DNA from: Stenopsyche tienmushanensis
Lineage: Eukaryota > Arthropoda > Insecta > Trichoptera > Stenopsychidae
Direction of reading: 5' to 3'
NCBI GenBank assembly: GCA_008973525.1
Contig: WACJ01000044.1
Coordinates: 744,001-808,000, forward strand
DNA: 64,000 nt
Part shown: positions 1 through 12,740 of the stretch, in pieces
Layout: each line of letters starts with the position of its first letter
Numbering within the stretch: position 1 is the stretch's first letter
Notes under the pieces: model-generated
What the model was told of the DNA's origin: nothing
The model's database searches: none
Seen by the model: only the letters and a program-made list of their open reading frames with translations
Made by a program: the position numbers and the translations under genes

Positions 1-214
1 AGATTTTCTTAAAAATAAATTCTTATATACAGGACGCGGCAGAGAAATTACCTTATTTTAAAGATGAATAACAGTATAAATAATATAGTTTATCTGTCGC
101 ATTCTGTATAATGCAATACATTCGAGCTCGATTTATATAATAATACATATAAATAATGAAATTTTAATACGGAACCTTTGTGATGAAGTTTGAATAATGT
201 ATACATCTTGCCGT

Positions 215-265
215 CAATGAAAAGGCTCACCTGCAAAGAAAATAAACATAAAAGTTAATTAAGAT
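215..265 (-). other. Candidate recursive splice site (ratchet point), zero-length exon
   Basis: On the minus strand a pyrimidine-rich tract (ttatgtttattttctttgcag) is followed at once by GTGAGCC, so a strong 3' splice site abuts a strong 5' splice site with no exon between them. The junction lies between 230 and 231. A possible branch-point sequence (cttaattaac) sits roughly 20-30 bases upstream on that strand. This layout is the hallmark of the ratchet points by which long insect introns, such as those of Drosophila Ubx, are removed in steps. The motif is directly visible; its use in splicing is inferred. A similar site on the same strand at 22.5 kb supports the idea. A chance match is the alternative. 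Confidence 0.5.
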
Positions 266-1289
266 CACATTTGAAGCATGATGTATCACACGGCCGAGAA
301 GATGCTGGCGTGTGTCTTTAATCGAGTATTAAATAGACGGCGTGCTTAAAATAAGATGTGATAAAATTAAACAAATCACCCGTTAACAATTTGTTGCGCC
401 GCGGTATTCAAACTTTCGAATTATCTCGTCGATCGGAATTAAAATTCAATTTCGGGCAGGAATCCGGGATGGCTTCCAGCCATTACGGGGAGTCTGCGTC
501 GGATGCATTAACACGCTGAAGAGCAGATGGCAAACATCGAATCCGAATGGAATATACGTCAGGACTTGGCGGTGTAATTTGCGAGTTAAGATTGAGTTTA
601 AGCCTGTCCCGGATTGGCTTTCCGGGGATAATCTGCGCGTGTTTGATTTGGACTCCCGCCGGTTAAAACTTTGACATTTCAGCTGCAGCCCGAAAGGAAA
701 ACGGGAGAACACCAGAAGAACTCGCCGACGACAAAAGCTCTATTTGCCCAATCTCGGTCGGACCCCATTTGCTTCGGCACGTTGTCGTCCGCCTCAAATA
801 AAGCTCCCTACAATTTCACACAATTAGCACATACCATTCAATTTGTACAGAAATGAAATTTTATTCAATCCAAGAGCGGACAATGCAATAGAGAAATCAG
901 GAATTTATTCCGTCATCGCGATCACAATGGCTTTTCATAACAAAATCTGATGAAAATAATGATGTTTTTGTATGTGGTCAAATATGAATAAATAGTACGC
1001 CGTAGGAATACAGACCACATGATGTGAATACATCTCAAGGAAATATAATAATTCGATAGATCTGGGAAAAAAATAGGTTCATTCGCTTTACATATGGGTT
1101 TTGTCTATGGACAAAATATCAAATGTATTATATTTTTATCAATTTTTTTTAAATATAGTTGGTATTGGTCATCTATGCCTGTGTATAACTATTATTTTTA
1201 TTTGTAGCTTATTCATACGTATTAAATTTAATGTATAATATAATTGTGGCTTAGAAAATGTATATCGTATAACAAGAATTTAAACATCT
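266..1289. other. Non-coding stretch, nothing recognised
   Basis: No recognisable gene or repeat was seen. The short open frames around 446-856 lie on both strands of a slightly GC-richer patch and show no recognisable domain. Confidence 0.5.
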
Positions 1290-2030
1290 AATGATGATCT
1301 GCGCTTAGGTTAGAATTTAGATCAAATCCTTGATAAGCTGTTGAAAAATTGTCATAAATGTTCATTTGTATAAAGCACAGTAAATATGTGAATAGAAATG
1401 GTCGGTTTAGGTGCCGTACGAACTATCCTCAGATAACAAAGAGCAGTGGGTGAATATGGCAACTTTTGCGTTGAGAAGATAAATTATCCGTTTTGCATAA
1501 AATCGTGACCGGAAAAGAGAAATACATAGTTCACGATACTGTCAGACAAAAAAATAATGGTTGTCGCCAAATGAAATACCAATTTAAGCTCTTAAGCCCA
1601 AATTAATGTTTTAAAATTCCTCTTATGCATCTGATGGGATGTTTACTTTATTATGATCTTATAGTTATTGAATCTGATTGATTGCTATGGATATTTAATA
1701 CATAAATTTGAACAAGAAACTGATTTAAAAACGTTCAAGCATAATTAATCGGAAGGGGGTAGGGTTTTCATCATGACAATGTACGCCAGCACATTCCAAA
1801 TATGATCCTAATTTAATTCTTGATTGACTGAATTGACAATATTAAATGATAAAAATTAATCGCTCTCGTATAAAAAAGTTTGACAATGAAAAATATTTCA
1901 ATGAATTTCATAAAACACGACCACCAAAAGTCTTCATGATGGTAATATGAGTATATATTTAGAAGTTCTGATTAATAGGCAATGTTTCATAACAAATGAT
2001 GTATCTAAGAGGCGTTTCATCGCGCATCGT
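1290..2030 (+). pseudogene. Decayed mariner transposase
   Basis: Reading across several frameshifts and stops gives successive landmarks of a mariner transposase. VPYELSSDNKEQWVNM near 1411-1460 corresponds to the WVPHEL region after the helix-turn-helix. KIVTGKEKYIVHD near 1500-1540 corresponds to the first catalytic aspartate block (TGDEKW). CI*WD near 1630-1645 matches the WWDWKG region. NRKGV followed by FHHDNVRQH at 1748-1792 is the second catalytic aspartate block (HDNARPH). A weaker match to the C-terminus (EVLINRQCF, about 1960-1990) follows. The first catalytic Asp codon has become Lys, so the copy is dead on sequence alone. No terminal inverted repeat was recognised, and the 5' boundary is approximate. 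Functionally it is a fossil of a cut-and-paste DNA transposon. Confidence 0.8.
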
Positions 2031-5000
2031 GACCCGACGATCAGATACTAAATAATTTCATCAAAATTTGGCACAGGAAGGCTGATAATACAAGGGGCAA
2101 ACAAAAAAGAGGTTGGATTCCGGCCAAGCTGAGCCACAAAATACGCCGTCGATGTGAATTTAGCCCAACATAAACAAAGCCCAAGGAGCAGGACCTGCGC
2201 AAGTTTGTTGACTCGGGTGTCATATTTGTGTTCGGAGACTTGGTTGACATCACACAAGTCGTTCTGACCTTAAAGTCAAGCTTTGTGTAATTTTATATAA
2301 ATGATGGCAGGTGTTTCGAGTGTTGATTACGACTGGGGGACAAGAGTTCAACGTGGATTTAAATTAATTGCGCATTCGGGACGGCTAAGTGGTTGAATAA
2401 ACAGCAAAATCAGGTTTTAAAAAGCGTCGAGATTTACAACGCCACAAAACGACGTGCGTTATAATTGCGCATTGCTTGGAAGATTTATCGGATTCATACG
2501 ATAGTATTAATGTGCTTTTGTGAGTCGGTCTCAAATTTTATGGGATATTCGTGTTTAAAATGCCCAAAAAAGGATGCAACGATCGTATATTTTGCATTTA
2601 ATAGCAAGAGGCAACATGGCATGCATATTTAAAAAGTGCACTGTCAACCGCCTAGTCGTGACATTGCAATTCTTGGCGTTCGAAGCGACCCTATTGGGAT
2701 CGTAGCAGAGTGTATTGCTGGTTTTATTCGCCTTTGTGGCCTTTATTTTAATTAATTCAACCCCCGAGGCCGGAATATTTGCCACAAAATCCTGTGGGAT
2801 TGATAGGCAGGCTGGATGCACTCTACCTAAAAGGCTTTATTTGTTGACCCGTGTCAAACGTTAACTACTGCGGTTGTTCAGGGCACCGGTTAAGACTCGA
2901 CGTGCATTATGTGTTAAATGCACGTAAACGTGTCAACAGCACGTCTGAAACCCGCAGGATTCTCTTTCAGGAAATTCGTATGGAAAGGGCTAAGTGAGGT
3001 GTTGACGTGTACATGGAAAATCTATAGCGTCAGATTCCATACATGAAATCTTTGGACAAAATGCATTGAAATTTCTTGTTAATTTTAAGTGAATTTGAAT
3101 ACCACTATTATGTCGGAATAAGGTCAAATATCTCTTTTAACATATGCATTGATTTGTATGCTGTATTTTAAAAACACAAGTTTTGATGGTAATTGGAGTA
3201 CCAATTTTGACTCGAAGAGATCTTTCTTCATTTCTACTATTTGTACTTCAGCTTTATCCATATAGAGTTGCTTTGTTCATTGACAAATAAACAATGCTTG
3301 ATCGTAAAATCTTACACATTTAGATCTAATAGAGCTTTAGAGGAAGTTCATCTTTCATGCTATATTTTCAAAGGAAGTATTTTGGTAGTGTTTATAGACA
3401 TGTCAGAAGCAAATTTCCATTGGATTCCGCTCTTATTTAATCGATAGAATTTATAAGCATTGTTAGTTTATTACGTGGGCTTTATTTAGCGTATATATTT
3501 GTTAGATTTGATGGGATTCGTTTTTTTAAACGGAAGGCAGCGACATTATTTGACACGATTTTGGTTGAGGTAAATGCTTGAATTATAAGTTTAAATGCCT
3601 TCTATGAGTGCTAATTGTTGTAAAAGTTTTAAACGGGCGTTATAAATACAATAAAAAACAGTGGCAGCCCTGATATAATATGACAATTCATACAAAACAC
3701 TATTCATATAACAAAGTCTTATGAAGCCAAAAATAAAACAATAGTTGCGTGCGACAAAATTTATTTCCTAATCGTTTACATCAGCATTTTTTTCGCACAA
3801 GCTTCACGTGGAGTTGCGACTATCTTGCATAATCTCGTCGTAAATTTTTACATCATCCAATAAATTTAAGAACCGTCTAATAAACGTCTAGTTCTCAGCT
3901 CCTAATATCCCAACGATAGTTCTAATTGCAATCATCAATTTCCAAGCAAAAAACGACGCATTGTTTTTTTTTAGTAGTAAGAATTCTCTTTCACGGTAGC
4001 ATTTTCGCAGCTATTGTCTCTATTATTTTTTTTCGGCTCCCAGCAATTTATGGCCGACAAACTTCTGCCACAATTCTGGTGGAATTTGCATAATTACATA
4101 CTCCGTTCCGTGGGGGTGCCACGAGTGAAAAGAGAGGGCCCATTTATTTACGTACGCGCTCATTCGGTTAATTGAGCCATCTTGAATTATGCGGACATGA
4201 ACGAATCACGTATAACCTTTTATTAATGGCACGATAAATTTTGAGTCAGCTCACAAAATATCATATCGTCGGGATAAGATCTCCGGCGGTAGTCACGGAA
4301 TCCTAAGCCCTGCTAACCCTTTGGAGTCTGAAAAGTTTCAGAGATTACGCAGAGCACTGGGGCGTGAGTTTGCCCTCTGCAAATTAAGTTACGCGCATGT
4401 TGAATCGTCTTAAATTATTTCAAATTCAACCCGAACGAAACAATTAAATAAATTCCCCGGAATAGATTCGATGCGAATTCGTAGTTCGTATCGAGCCGCT
4501 AGGCGGCGCCGTCACACATATGGCGCAATTTATCACTCGTTAATCTTGAAATTGTTATGGATCGACGCCGTTTCCATCTCCTAATCGATCCTTCATTCAG
4601 CCGAGTCGCGGACGACAAAGAGTTATAATGTCAATCGTAAACGTGATTTTAATAACTGGGGGGTCCCCGTAAAAGCAAAATTTCAATCGGTCCCTAATTT
4701 ATTTTCACGTCGGTTCCACTGTTTTATTCAAATTACACATTTCGCCATCATGGCGCCGTGTCACGCCATCCACTTTTTAGTGACTCATCATCCGCAATAA
4801 TTCTCCTCCTCGTCCTGATTCCGGCGGCGGGATCCAATATTCATTATTACATCTGTAGAATGTCACCTTCCATAAAACCGGGCGAAATCGCGGAGGCGAA
4901 TGCGACGAATATTTATGTATATTTCGTACAACTTTCAATTTTGTCTCAGGCCCCGTGTACATTATGCTGGAAATAATTTAAATACAAAGTATTGGTTGCG

Positions 5001-8000
5001 CACTTTGTATTCCGTATACGCGGGGAACTCCCGTCAATAACAAATTGCCTTTATAATATAATAAATGTATAAAATGACGCAGGGGCTCAACAGCACGACA
5101 TCCGAAAAACGTGAAATATGTGCGAAGACATGGACTTGCTCATAATCGACGCAGAATTATGCTGTACGAAATAATTTAATACTATTTGACACAATCGATG
5201 TCCATCAAATTTCATTTATAAGAACAAAACATACAGATATCAATCTATGTTCCAAAATTTTAAATCGGGTTTGGGAATATGCACAGCTAATTGACGCGTT
5301 TGCCCATAGTTTTAAGATACTCAATTTAAAAAAAAGTAGTTCCAATAAATCCTTATAAGATAAATAATAGGAAAAAAATGTAAAAAAAACATGGCGTAAT
5401 TCATAAAAATATGTTTCCCGTACATAATGTGTTAGCTTTATCCAGTCATATTCAATTCTGCTTCATATTTAATGATAAAAATTTGGGCAAAAATGCTATT
5501 TAATAGTACACAAAAGTAATTATTTGGAATGTATTGTTCTTAGAGCGTTTGGTTACTTGGTGTTAGTTTTAAATCGACTTCGCAAAGTTAAATGTCTTAT
5601 TAATTTTCCTTCATTGTAATCCACAATTATTAAACAGCTAAAAGCAAGTGGGCCGAGCTAGTTGTGCGAACTTTTATTGAAGTCAATATCCCTACGAATA
5701 TAGTTGAAAGGATCCCATTAAATCCAATCTGCTTCATCACTAAGGCCCGCATGTAGGTACAATAAAAGCCTCAGTAATGTACCAAGGACCCGAGTGACCT
5801 CCATTTCAAATATACATTACAGGATCCAACATTTAATAATATTGCATCCGGTATATTATACCAACTAATTTCCAGTAATTAACAGATGTTTCTGTCGATG
5901 CTCTCAGCACAATTCCGTCGTTTAATAAGCTCGGAGTTATAGTGTACCGCCCCCAATAATTGATATTCAAACCCAACGCTTCATCAATTATAAGATCGAT
6001 CAGTTAATAGTTGAGCTTAATTTAATATTTGGGATCGAACCGGTATGGTATTTTTCGACCACCGAGCTAAAAAAATACGACTGCATAAATATTTTCGGGA
6101 GTAGAATGGACTGCGGATGTTATCTGGGTCAAACATCGTATGTAGCAATTTCTACTTTGCCGTTTGGGTGTTAACAAATCCCTCGGTCGTTCACCAAAAT
6201 CACCATTCTCCCGATTCTCGATGCTTGTTGCCTTTCGGCTTATTCTGTCGAACGGTCCATCCCGACGATCAGTCCCTTTTTGCCCAATCCTAGAAATGTT
6301 TTTCAAAATTCAAAATTGCATGGTGACGAGCGCAACTGGAATGCCGCCGTCGATCTCTAAGCAATTCGGCGAGAAATTCAATGAAACCTTTTTGTGTTTT
6401 AAGCCCCCCCAAAACGAGTTGAACGAAAGCGCACATACAACAAGGAATATTGGCAAATAAATATAAAAGGCGTCGTTTCTCTCCCCAGACGAAGAATTCA
6501 ATATAATCAGTGAAATATCGTATCGCTCCGTTATAGCGGGGAGGAGATTATCCAGAAAATCAGAAAATCCTCGAGTGCTTATTTAGGATACGTAATCGGA
6601 TATATCAAAAATGTTCGCCTCACTTTTTCGGCTTTATGAAAAATCAGGGCCGGTGTCAGGTTATCTTATTTGTCAAATTACTTATATAAAGTTTTCTACC
6701 CTGGCAGAGCTACAATGCCGTGATACTCCGAGCAAATAAATTGGCCCGAATCGAGCGGGTGGTTTTTTCTTTCTTTTTCATAGCCTTGGATCGTTCTTAT
6801 TTGGCGTCCTGATTGGGGGGATGGTTTTGTTTAGGAAATTTATTAATATTATTGATTGGGTGAAGACCGAGAAGTTCGCCAACATGAAATATTAACGACG
6901 AGGGAAAGCCAGCCGAAATCATAAGCTTTGGATAATGGCTCTTTTACAATTCGGTTCCACGAAGACATCCTGCTATGTTAATCCATGTGAAAGTTCATAC
7001 ATAAGTTTATACTTATTATTTTCCAATTTTCTCATAAATTCTGAAGATCTTTCCCTCAAAAGGTCATGTTTTTATAAAAAGAAATATCAGCCAATTCCAC
7101 ATATTCATTTACTTTGGCAGATTCTATATTTAACGTGAATCGCTTCTTCAAATTTCAAGCCATATTTTCTAGGAAAAAAATCGTTTTTATTCTACAGATA
7201 ACGGCATTTTTAAATTTTCAACGTTTAAAAGAAATTCAAAGTTTTGGTAATAAACGACGATTTCTGATTGAATGATCAAATTTTACATGTTATAATTTTA
7301 TTTTATATTTTTCCAAAAATCAACTTATACAAGTATATGACACGATTCATCGTCCGTGTTAAAAATGTGTTATACAAATTGAAAACAAAAATAATATGAA
7401 TATTTTTTGTATAAACATATATATTTTTCGGGTAAAAAATAGCCAATAAACTAGGTAACTTTATCACAAACCCCGACACGACTTTTGACCAATTGAAAGT
7501 GTATCGCACAATTCCATCAAAGCTCCATTGCAGTCAGAGATCAATAAGGGCTCACCGTCAAAGTTTTTATCTTCGACAAAAGGGACAGACCGGAACACCG
7601 GGTCCGGAAGTTGTTTTCAAACACTCAAATATTCTACGCCTATGAACTCTTTTCTCTCTTTTTTGAACGCCTATATTTCGACTAAAAGGACGCCCGGGGG
7701 TCCCTCGAGAACCGGGAGACGGACGAAAGCCACTCTTGAATGCGTCGTCGTTTGCAAAGCCGGAGACACACTTCGGGACTACGGAAAAGTGGGACCCGAG
7801 AAAATGACAAAGGGTCCTTTAATTGTTAATGTATCACCTAATCTTATTTTTGTCGAGCGGAAGAGCCAGGATTTCGCAGAATCGGCAAAAATAATCCACA
7901 TCCGGTTCTCCATAATCTACTACATAATAAAAGTGCAATTCCATTTAAGAACCATGTATTTTTCAGAGCGAACATGGTGCTAAGTATGGCGCTGACGTAA

Positions 8001-10269
8001 AAGCGTACTAAACTTGGGATTCTTATGATCATGGATGACACTTATTACTATGGCATGTTATTTAAGTGTGCTTAAAGTTATTAAGCATATGCCATTATAT
8101 GCTGGAAAATTGAGACATTTCAATCGATGAGGATCTTTTATTAGATTCCTTTTTAAATATATTTTATTGTAGAGGCTGTACTGTTAAAAATGGAAACTGT
8201 CATGCATTTCAAATTTCATGCTTCGTCCGGCACAAAACGTTCCCGGAAAATATGACTGTGGATCGTACGTGCGGACGAAAATTGACTTCCTCGTTGTATT
8301 TGCTGCGATATTGGTGATTTAATACCTTTGAAAGGAATAAGAGAATTCTAAAGAAATATTTCAAGTATTTTTTCTTTATTTATTGGGAAAAACGACGAAA
8401 AAACGCGATACAAAAAATGCGGAAATGTGGGTCGATAAGTTGCTCTTTTATACGCGCGATTACACGAGTAGCAAGAAGTGGTCTCAGGAATGCCTATTTA
8501 TACTAGAAAGATTTATCTGTATTATTAAATTTAACTGTTTTAGTGCTTTCCATTGATTATTCATAGCTTCAAGAGTGTTTATGTTCAAAATTATAAAGTT
8601 TTTCGGTCCATCATTAAAAATAATATTATTAGGTCATAATTACATCCAATGGGATTAAATGCTTCAATCACAAAAAGTCATGAGGCCTGAAATAGCCATG
8701 ATAAAATATTTTCGGTCTAATGGTGCTCAGGGTTTGGCCCAAATTAAGCAGCGCTCCCAGTACCATATTGCAGCATTATGCAGCAGTGCCATTAGCAACT
8801 CCGAACCCGGAGTCAGTCGTGGCTCCTGCGGTCCACATACGCCATCATCATCATCGCCGTGAATAATACACCCCCAAGTCCAGCTCTCCATGAATTTTGA
8901 TTTCCCAAACGTAACGCCCGGGTCCGTGATCACAATCAAATAAATCCGGCTCATTCCCTCTACCCTCCCGCTTTCACATAAACACAATTAAGCCCGGGTT
9001 AATTCCTCGGCAAAAGCAAGGTTTTTTCCGGCTCTGGAACGCGTTAAATCTTTATTACGAGAATAATGCGGTGCCCTTTGTCGATTCCACAGAACATGAC
9101 CTGTGTGCTGAAATTGCGGTCACAATTATTGTCTAAAGCAATATGCGTCACATACGCGAAAACCCACTTGTGTTCAGGACAATAAATTTGGGTTCAATTT
9201 TAAAACCAGTAGGAATTCGAATCGCAAAACAAGCAGGATGAACTATTTGTTTTGTTGTCGAGTATTATTTAGCCAAACTGTAATGCTGCGATCTGATTTA
9301 AGAATAATTTATGAATGCCTAATACATTTCCAAGTCCTAATAATGCCACCAGTTAGCGAACAGATTAAACAGCTTCGGTGGATCGGATCGATTGAAATAT
9401 TTACAGAAATCGATTTAAAAAAATATATCTTTAATCATAAAGAGCGTGGTTTTATTTGAGGATTATAACATATAAATATAAAAATCGCTAAATTGCCGAA
9501 AATAAAGTTTATGAAAAATGTTCGGTACCTTGGCCGGCGATCGGAAAGGCAATAAGTAAGCCTTTAAGCCGAGCACTTTGACCGCATTATTTTATATAGG
9601 TTAAAAAAGAGTTTATTTAGGTAAACAGGGGATTATTCATGACGTATGTCAAACGTTCACACCCCCCAAGGGTAGTAAATAAAAGGGCTCATTTGAATGA
9701 AATACGGTCAGCGATAACATCGCCCGGCACGCGTTCACCTTTCCTAATGAAAGTGTTTATAGTTTACCGCGAGCGTTAATGAGATTTGCCTTTACCTCTA
9801 ATCCCGCAGCCAGGATATTTGGAAGTGAGGAGACCCTTTTTCCGGCCGAAATCAAAGTTACAAAACTATGGGGCGCCTCCATCACCTTTCGGAAACCGAA
9901 CAGATACCTAAAGCTGACCGCATGACACCGGCGTTATTGAAACTTCCAGCGGGGGCCGCATTCGTTCCGGCGAACTTAAAAGATACGATCGACTGTGACA
10001 AATTAGAAAAAAACGTACATTTAAATGTATTTGTTCTATAATTATAATGGCGTGTTATGGTGAATGCCATTAAAGCTAAAAACTTAATTATTCATTGAAT
10101 AACGTCTCAATTTAATCTAAAGTCGGCTACTTTAGATGTGGAAATGAAATATAGTATGAATTGTGACCCTAATATATTATTAAAAAAGATCGATATCAAT
10201 TTCATACGCTTGAACGCAATATCGTTCATAGATTGATTGTTGAAAAATATTTTTGCTTAACAATTTATT
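2031..10269. other. Long non-coding stretch without recognised genes
   Basis: No exon, RNA gene or transposon was recognised on either strand. GC-richer patches occur near 4240-4900 and 9500-10000, between AT-rich sequence. Short open frames here, the longest about 150 codons at 7528-7983, have no recognisable domain and often overlap open frames on the opposite strand. The stretch is consistent with intronic or intergenic DNA. Regulatory elements may be present but cannot be told from sequence alone. Confidence 0.5.
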
Positions 10270-10755
10270 AAAAAAATGGAATTCAATAGGGACGCTTGTA
10301 GCGGCTATATTTTTAAAAGCATTATCTATTAAATTTATTGTTAATGATATAGAAATGCATGGCAAATTATCATGGAAGATTATAGCATTGAAAACATATG
10401 CATATTATCAAATTTTATTTTTAAAATCACCTTCAGACTTCTTTCTTTGGACTATTTTAAATCATAGGTCTATGCATATAAACAGCAAACAATTGATGCA
10501 TTAAAAGTCAATATAACAAACACTATCCAGCAAGTTTAGTCAGATTTATGCGATACAGTCATCAAAAATTATACCTCTTGAATATATGCCACACCAAACA
10601 AAGTTGCGGCGGATATTTGAATAATATTATATTCTATAATTAATGCCATAAAATATCCTCTTAAATAATAAAAAAATTGAGTGAATATCTTATACAAAAT
10701 ATGTTTTATTTGCATTTAAAAATTGAGCGTTCTTATTGAAACACTTTATATTTAT
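10270..10755 (+). mobile_element. Deletion derivative of a mariner/Tc1-type DDE transposon (copy A)
   Basis: The left end carries TTCAATAGGGACGCT (10282-10296) and the right end AGCGTTCTTATTGAA (10726-10740), an imperfect terminal inverted repeat. Inside, codons 10427-10450 read SPSDFFLW, the block holding the third catalytic aspartate of DDE transposases. After a frameshift, a remnant of the usual C-terminal tail follows (near 10490-10620, with NITNTIQQV visible). The N-terminal and central transposase domains are missing, so the element is about 0.5 kb. The 5' segment (AGCGGCTATA... ATCTATTAAATTTA) is shared with the copies at 45.1 and 51.9 kb, and the 3' segment with those at 39.6 and 45.2 kb. 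It is non-autonomous and dead. Confidence 0.75.
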
Positions 10756-12208
10756 ATGGAAATTGCATTCGTGGAACTTAATTTAGATTTAATTTGTAGC
10801 AATATGGCTCGAAACTTACTGACTGAAGTATTGTACGTAGTGAAATTGTCAAAGTTGTATGAAATTGTGGGATTTGGCACGATGCAATGAGCATTTAATT
10901 AATTTTCACGGCCCACGCTTTGAGGAGTGGCTATCCTTTTAATGCACGGGTTGACTATAGACGACCACGAAGCTACACGCAGAATTGCGGATTGTTTATT
11001 AACTCTTTACTTTGTAATTATACACCATAATTAAAGTTGACGGGTCACCATGTTGCGGCTTAGCTTTGCAGAACAATCCAAATGCATAAAGATGGAAAGT
11101 CCTCCTGTGAGGTGGATATGGTGTTCATTATGTATAAACAGTCGGCTGAATTCAGACTTAAAATGTATGTAGATTTTGATTCGAGGGGGAATAAAACTGA
11201 GTCTATTTCTCGGGAATATGAGACAAAGAAGTAGCAGGAGTCGCTTTCAATTACGTTTGAATAATCGCTTGCGTGATTGCGACGAGCTTTTTTCCGCTTC
11301 TCAGGGGGTAATTGAAATTGGCGGATGGCAAATGAAGAAAGACGATATCGCAATATCAGATATGAATATTTGAATAATTGACCTCGTTGCATAGACTTTG
11401 GAAAAAAATACTGAATTCATTTTCCATTCTATTATACATCAAAGGAATCGAATTCATCGCATCTATGTAGGAGATAGTTTTGTCGTTATTGGATCGAATC
11501 ATATCGACGATTGCTTTCAAATGGCAATAAAATTCATAGCGCAATAAGCGAGGCCAAAAAGATGCATCGTTACGTACGCAATACACCGAAAATTTTACTT
11601 CTGTTCTAATATGACGACGGAAATGATGCGTTTCCGGTACGTTTACTACGTCCGATGGGTGCTTTGTCCGATTCTTATGAGATATAAAAATGCTGGATCT
11701 TCGGGGAAAGTTCCGGATGCGGATGAACAAATTTAGTTTTATGTCCGAAATCAACATCGGAATGGGTCATATTGTATTGGGAACGCAACCGTGAATCGAA
11801 ATGTTTGCGTAATGCGACCGTAAAAGTTTTCTAGCCATGAACGAAGACATAATCTAACGGCGGGCGATTTTTTAATATTTCAGACGTGCAAAATTGGTAT
11901 GATATGCATGGAGCATGAGCCGTCAAGACTTTGATGTCCATAAGTTTATTTACTATGTCGTTATACTACATATACACGCGGTAGTAAAGTTTTACGCGGT
12001 AATTTACTTCATGGCATAATAAACGCAATAATGACTTCGAATAATGCTAAAACTAATTATAAACACAGATAAAACGAAGTATTATAAAAAAATATTAAGC
12101 ATACGAAATGAACGAGCTTTTATATCGAATTTATCGCTTTTAAGACAACATGTTCATTCATTTGAAGACTTTCTTATTTATAAGCGCACGCATTAAACTT
12201 AATCTTTC
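10756..12208. other. Non-coding stretch, nothing recognised
   Basis: Two overlapping minus-strand open frames (133 codons at 11356-11757 and 110 codons at 11060-11392) lie here. Neither shows a recognisable domain, and the plus strand is also open over part of them. I see no transposon or RNA gene. Confidence 0.4.
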
Positions 12209-12740
12209 AAATATCTGTAGTGCCAAAAAACGTATCATTTTTATACGTTTGTTTAGAAAAGTTATAAAAAAATAAGGGGCGTAAAATTTTTGTAATGTTT
12301 TTCGCTATAGGCTTTGAAACAGTTATTGTTCGGATTATTTTGACCGGTTTTGCTGTTTGGACGAGTCCAATTTTCGCAGGAAAAACTCTCAAAATGGAAA
12401 CAAATCAAACTCATATACGACATTTGCTCTCTTTTTTTTTAAAAAAAAAAAAGGCGAATCTGCCTCTAGTGCTCGTAAAATCATTTGTGGTATATATGGA
12501 TATGACTGTGTTGCCGAACAAACATGCAGAAAGTGGTTTACCCGATTTCGATCGGACAATTTTTCGTTGATGGATGAATCAAGTCATGCAAAACCTAAAA
12601 CACTAAAGGATATAAAAAAATGTCTTATTTCGTTTTTTGCTTTTAAACCAAAGAATTTCTACAATAGAGGAATTCAAACACTGTTAACCAGATGACAAAC
12701 TATAATATTATATATTAAGGGAATAATATATTTACACGTT
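12209..12740 (+). mobile_element. Internally deleted mariner element
   Basis: The 5' leader (from about 12209, AGTGCCAAAAAACG onward) is shared with the relic at 23970. The transposase start is the ATG at 12394, giving METNQTHIRHLL, the typical mariner N-terminus. A run of A and T around 12430-12452 carries a frameshift. The frame then continues with ICGIYGYDCVAEQTCRKWF and RFRSDNFSLMDES, the first helix-turn-helix region of mariner transposases. Soon after, it passes directly to FFAFKPKNFYNRGIQTLL, the family's C-terminal block. The whole catalytic core between them is therefore gone. The open frame from 12357 to 12695 spans the join without a stop. No clear terminal inverted repeats were found, so the outer limits are approximate. 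Confidence 0.8.

Noticed and set aside
7528..7983. 151-codon plus-strand open frame
   Set aside because: No recognisable domain, low complexity of evidence, and overlap with an opposite-strand frame.
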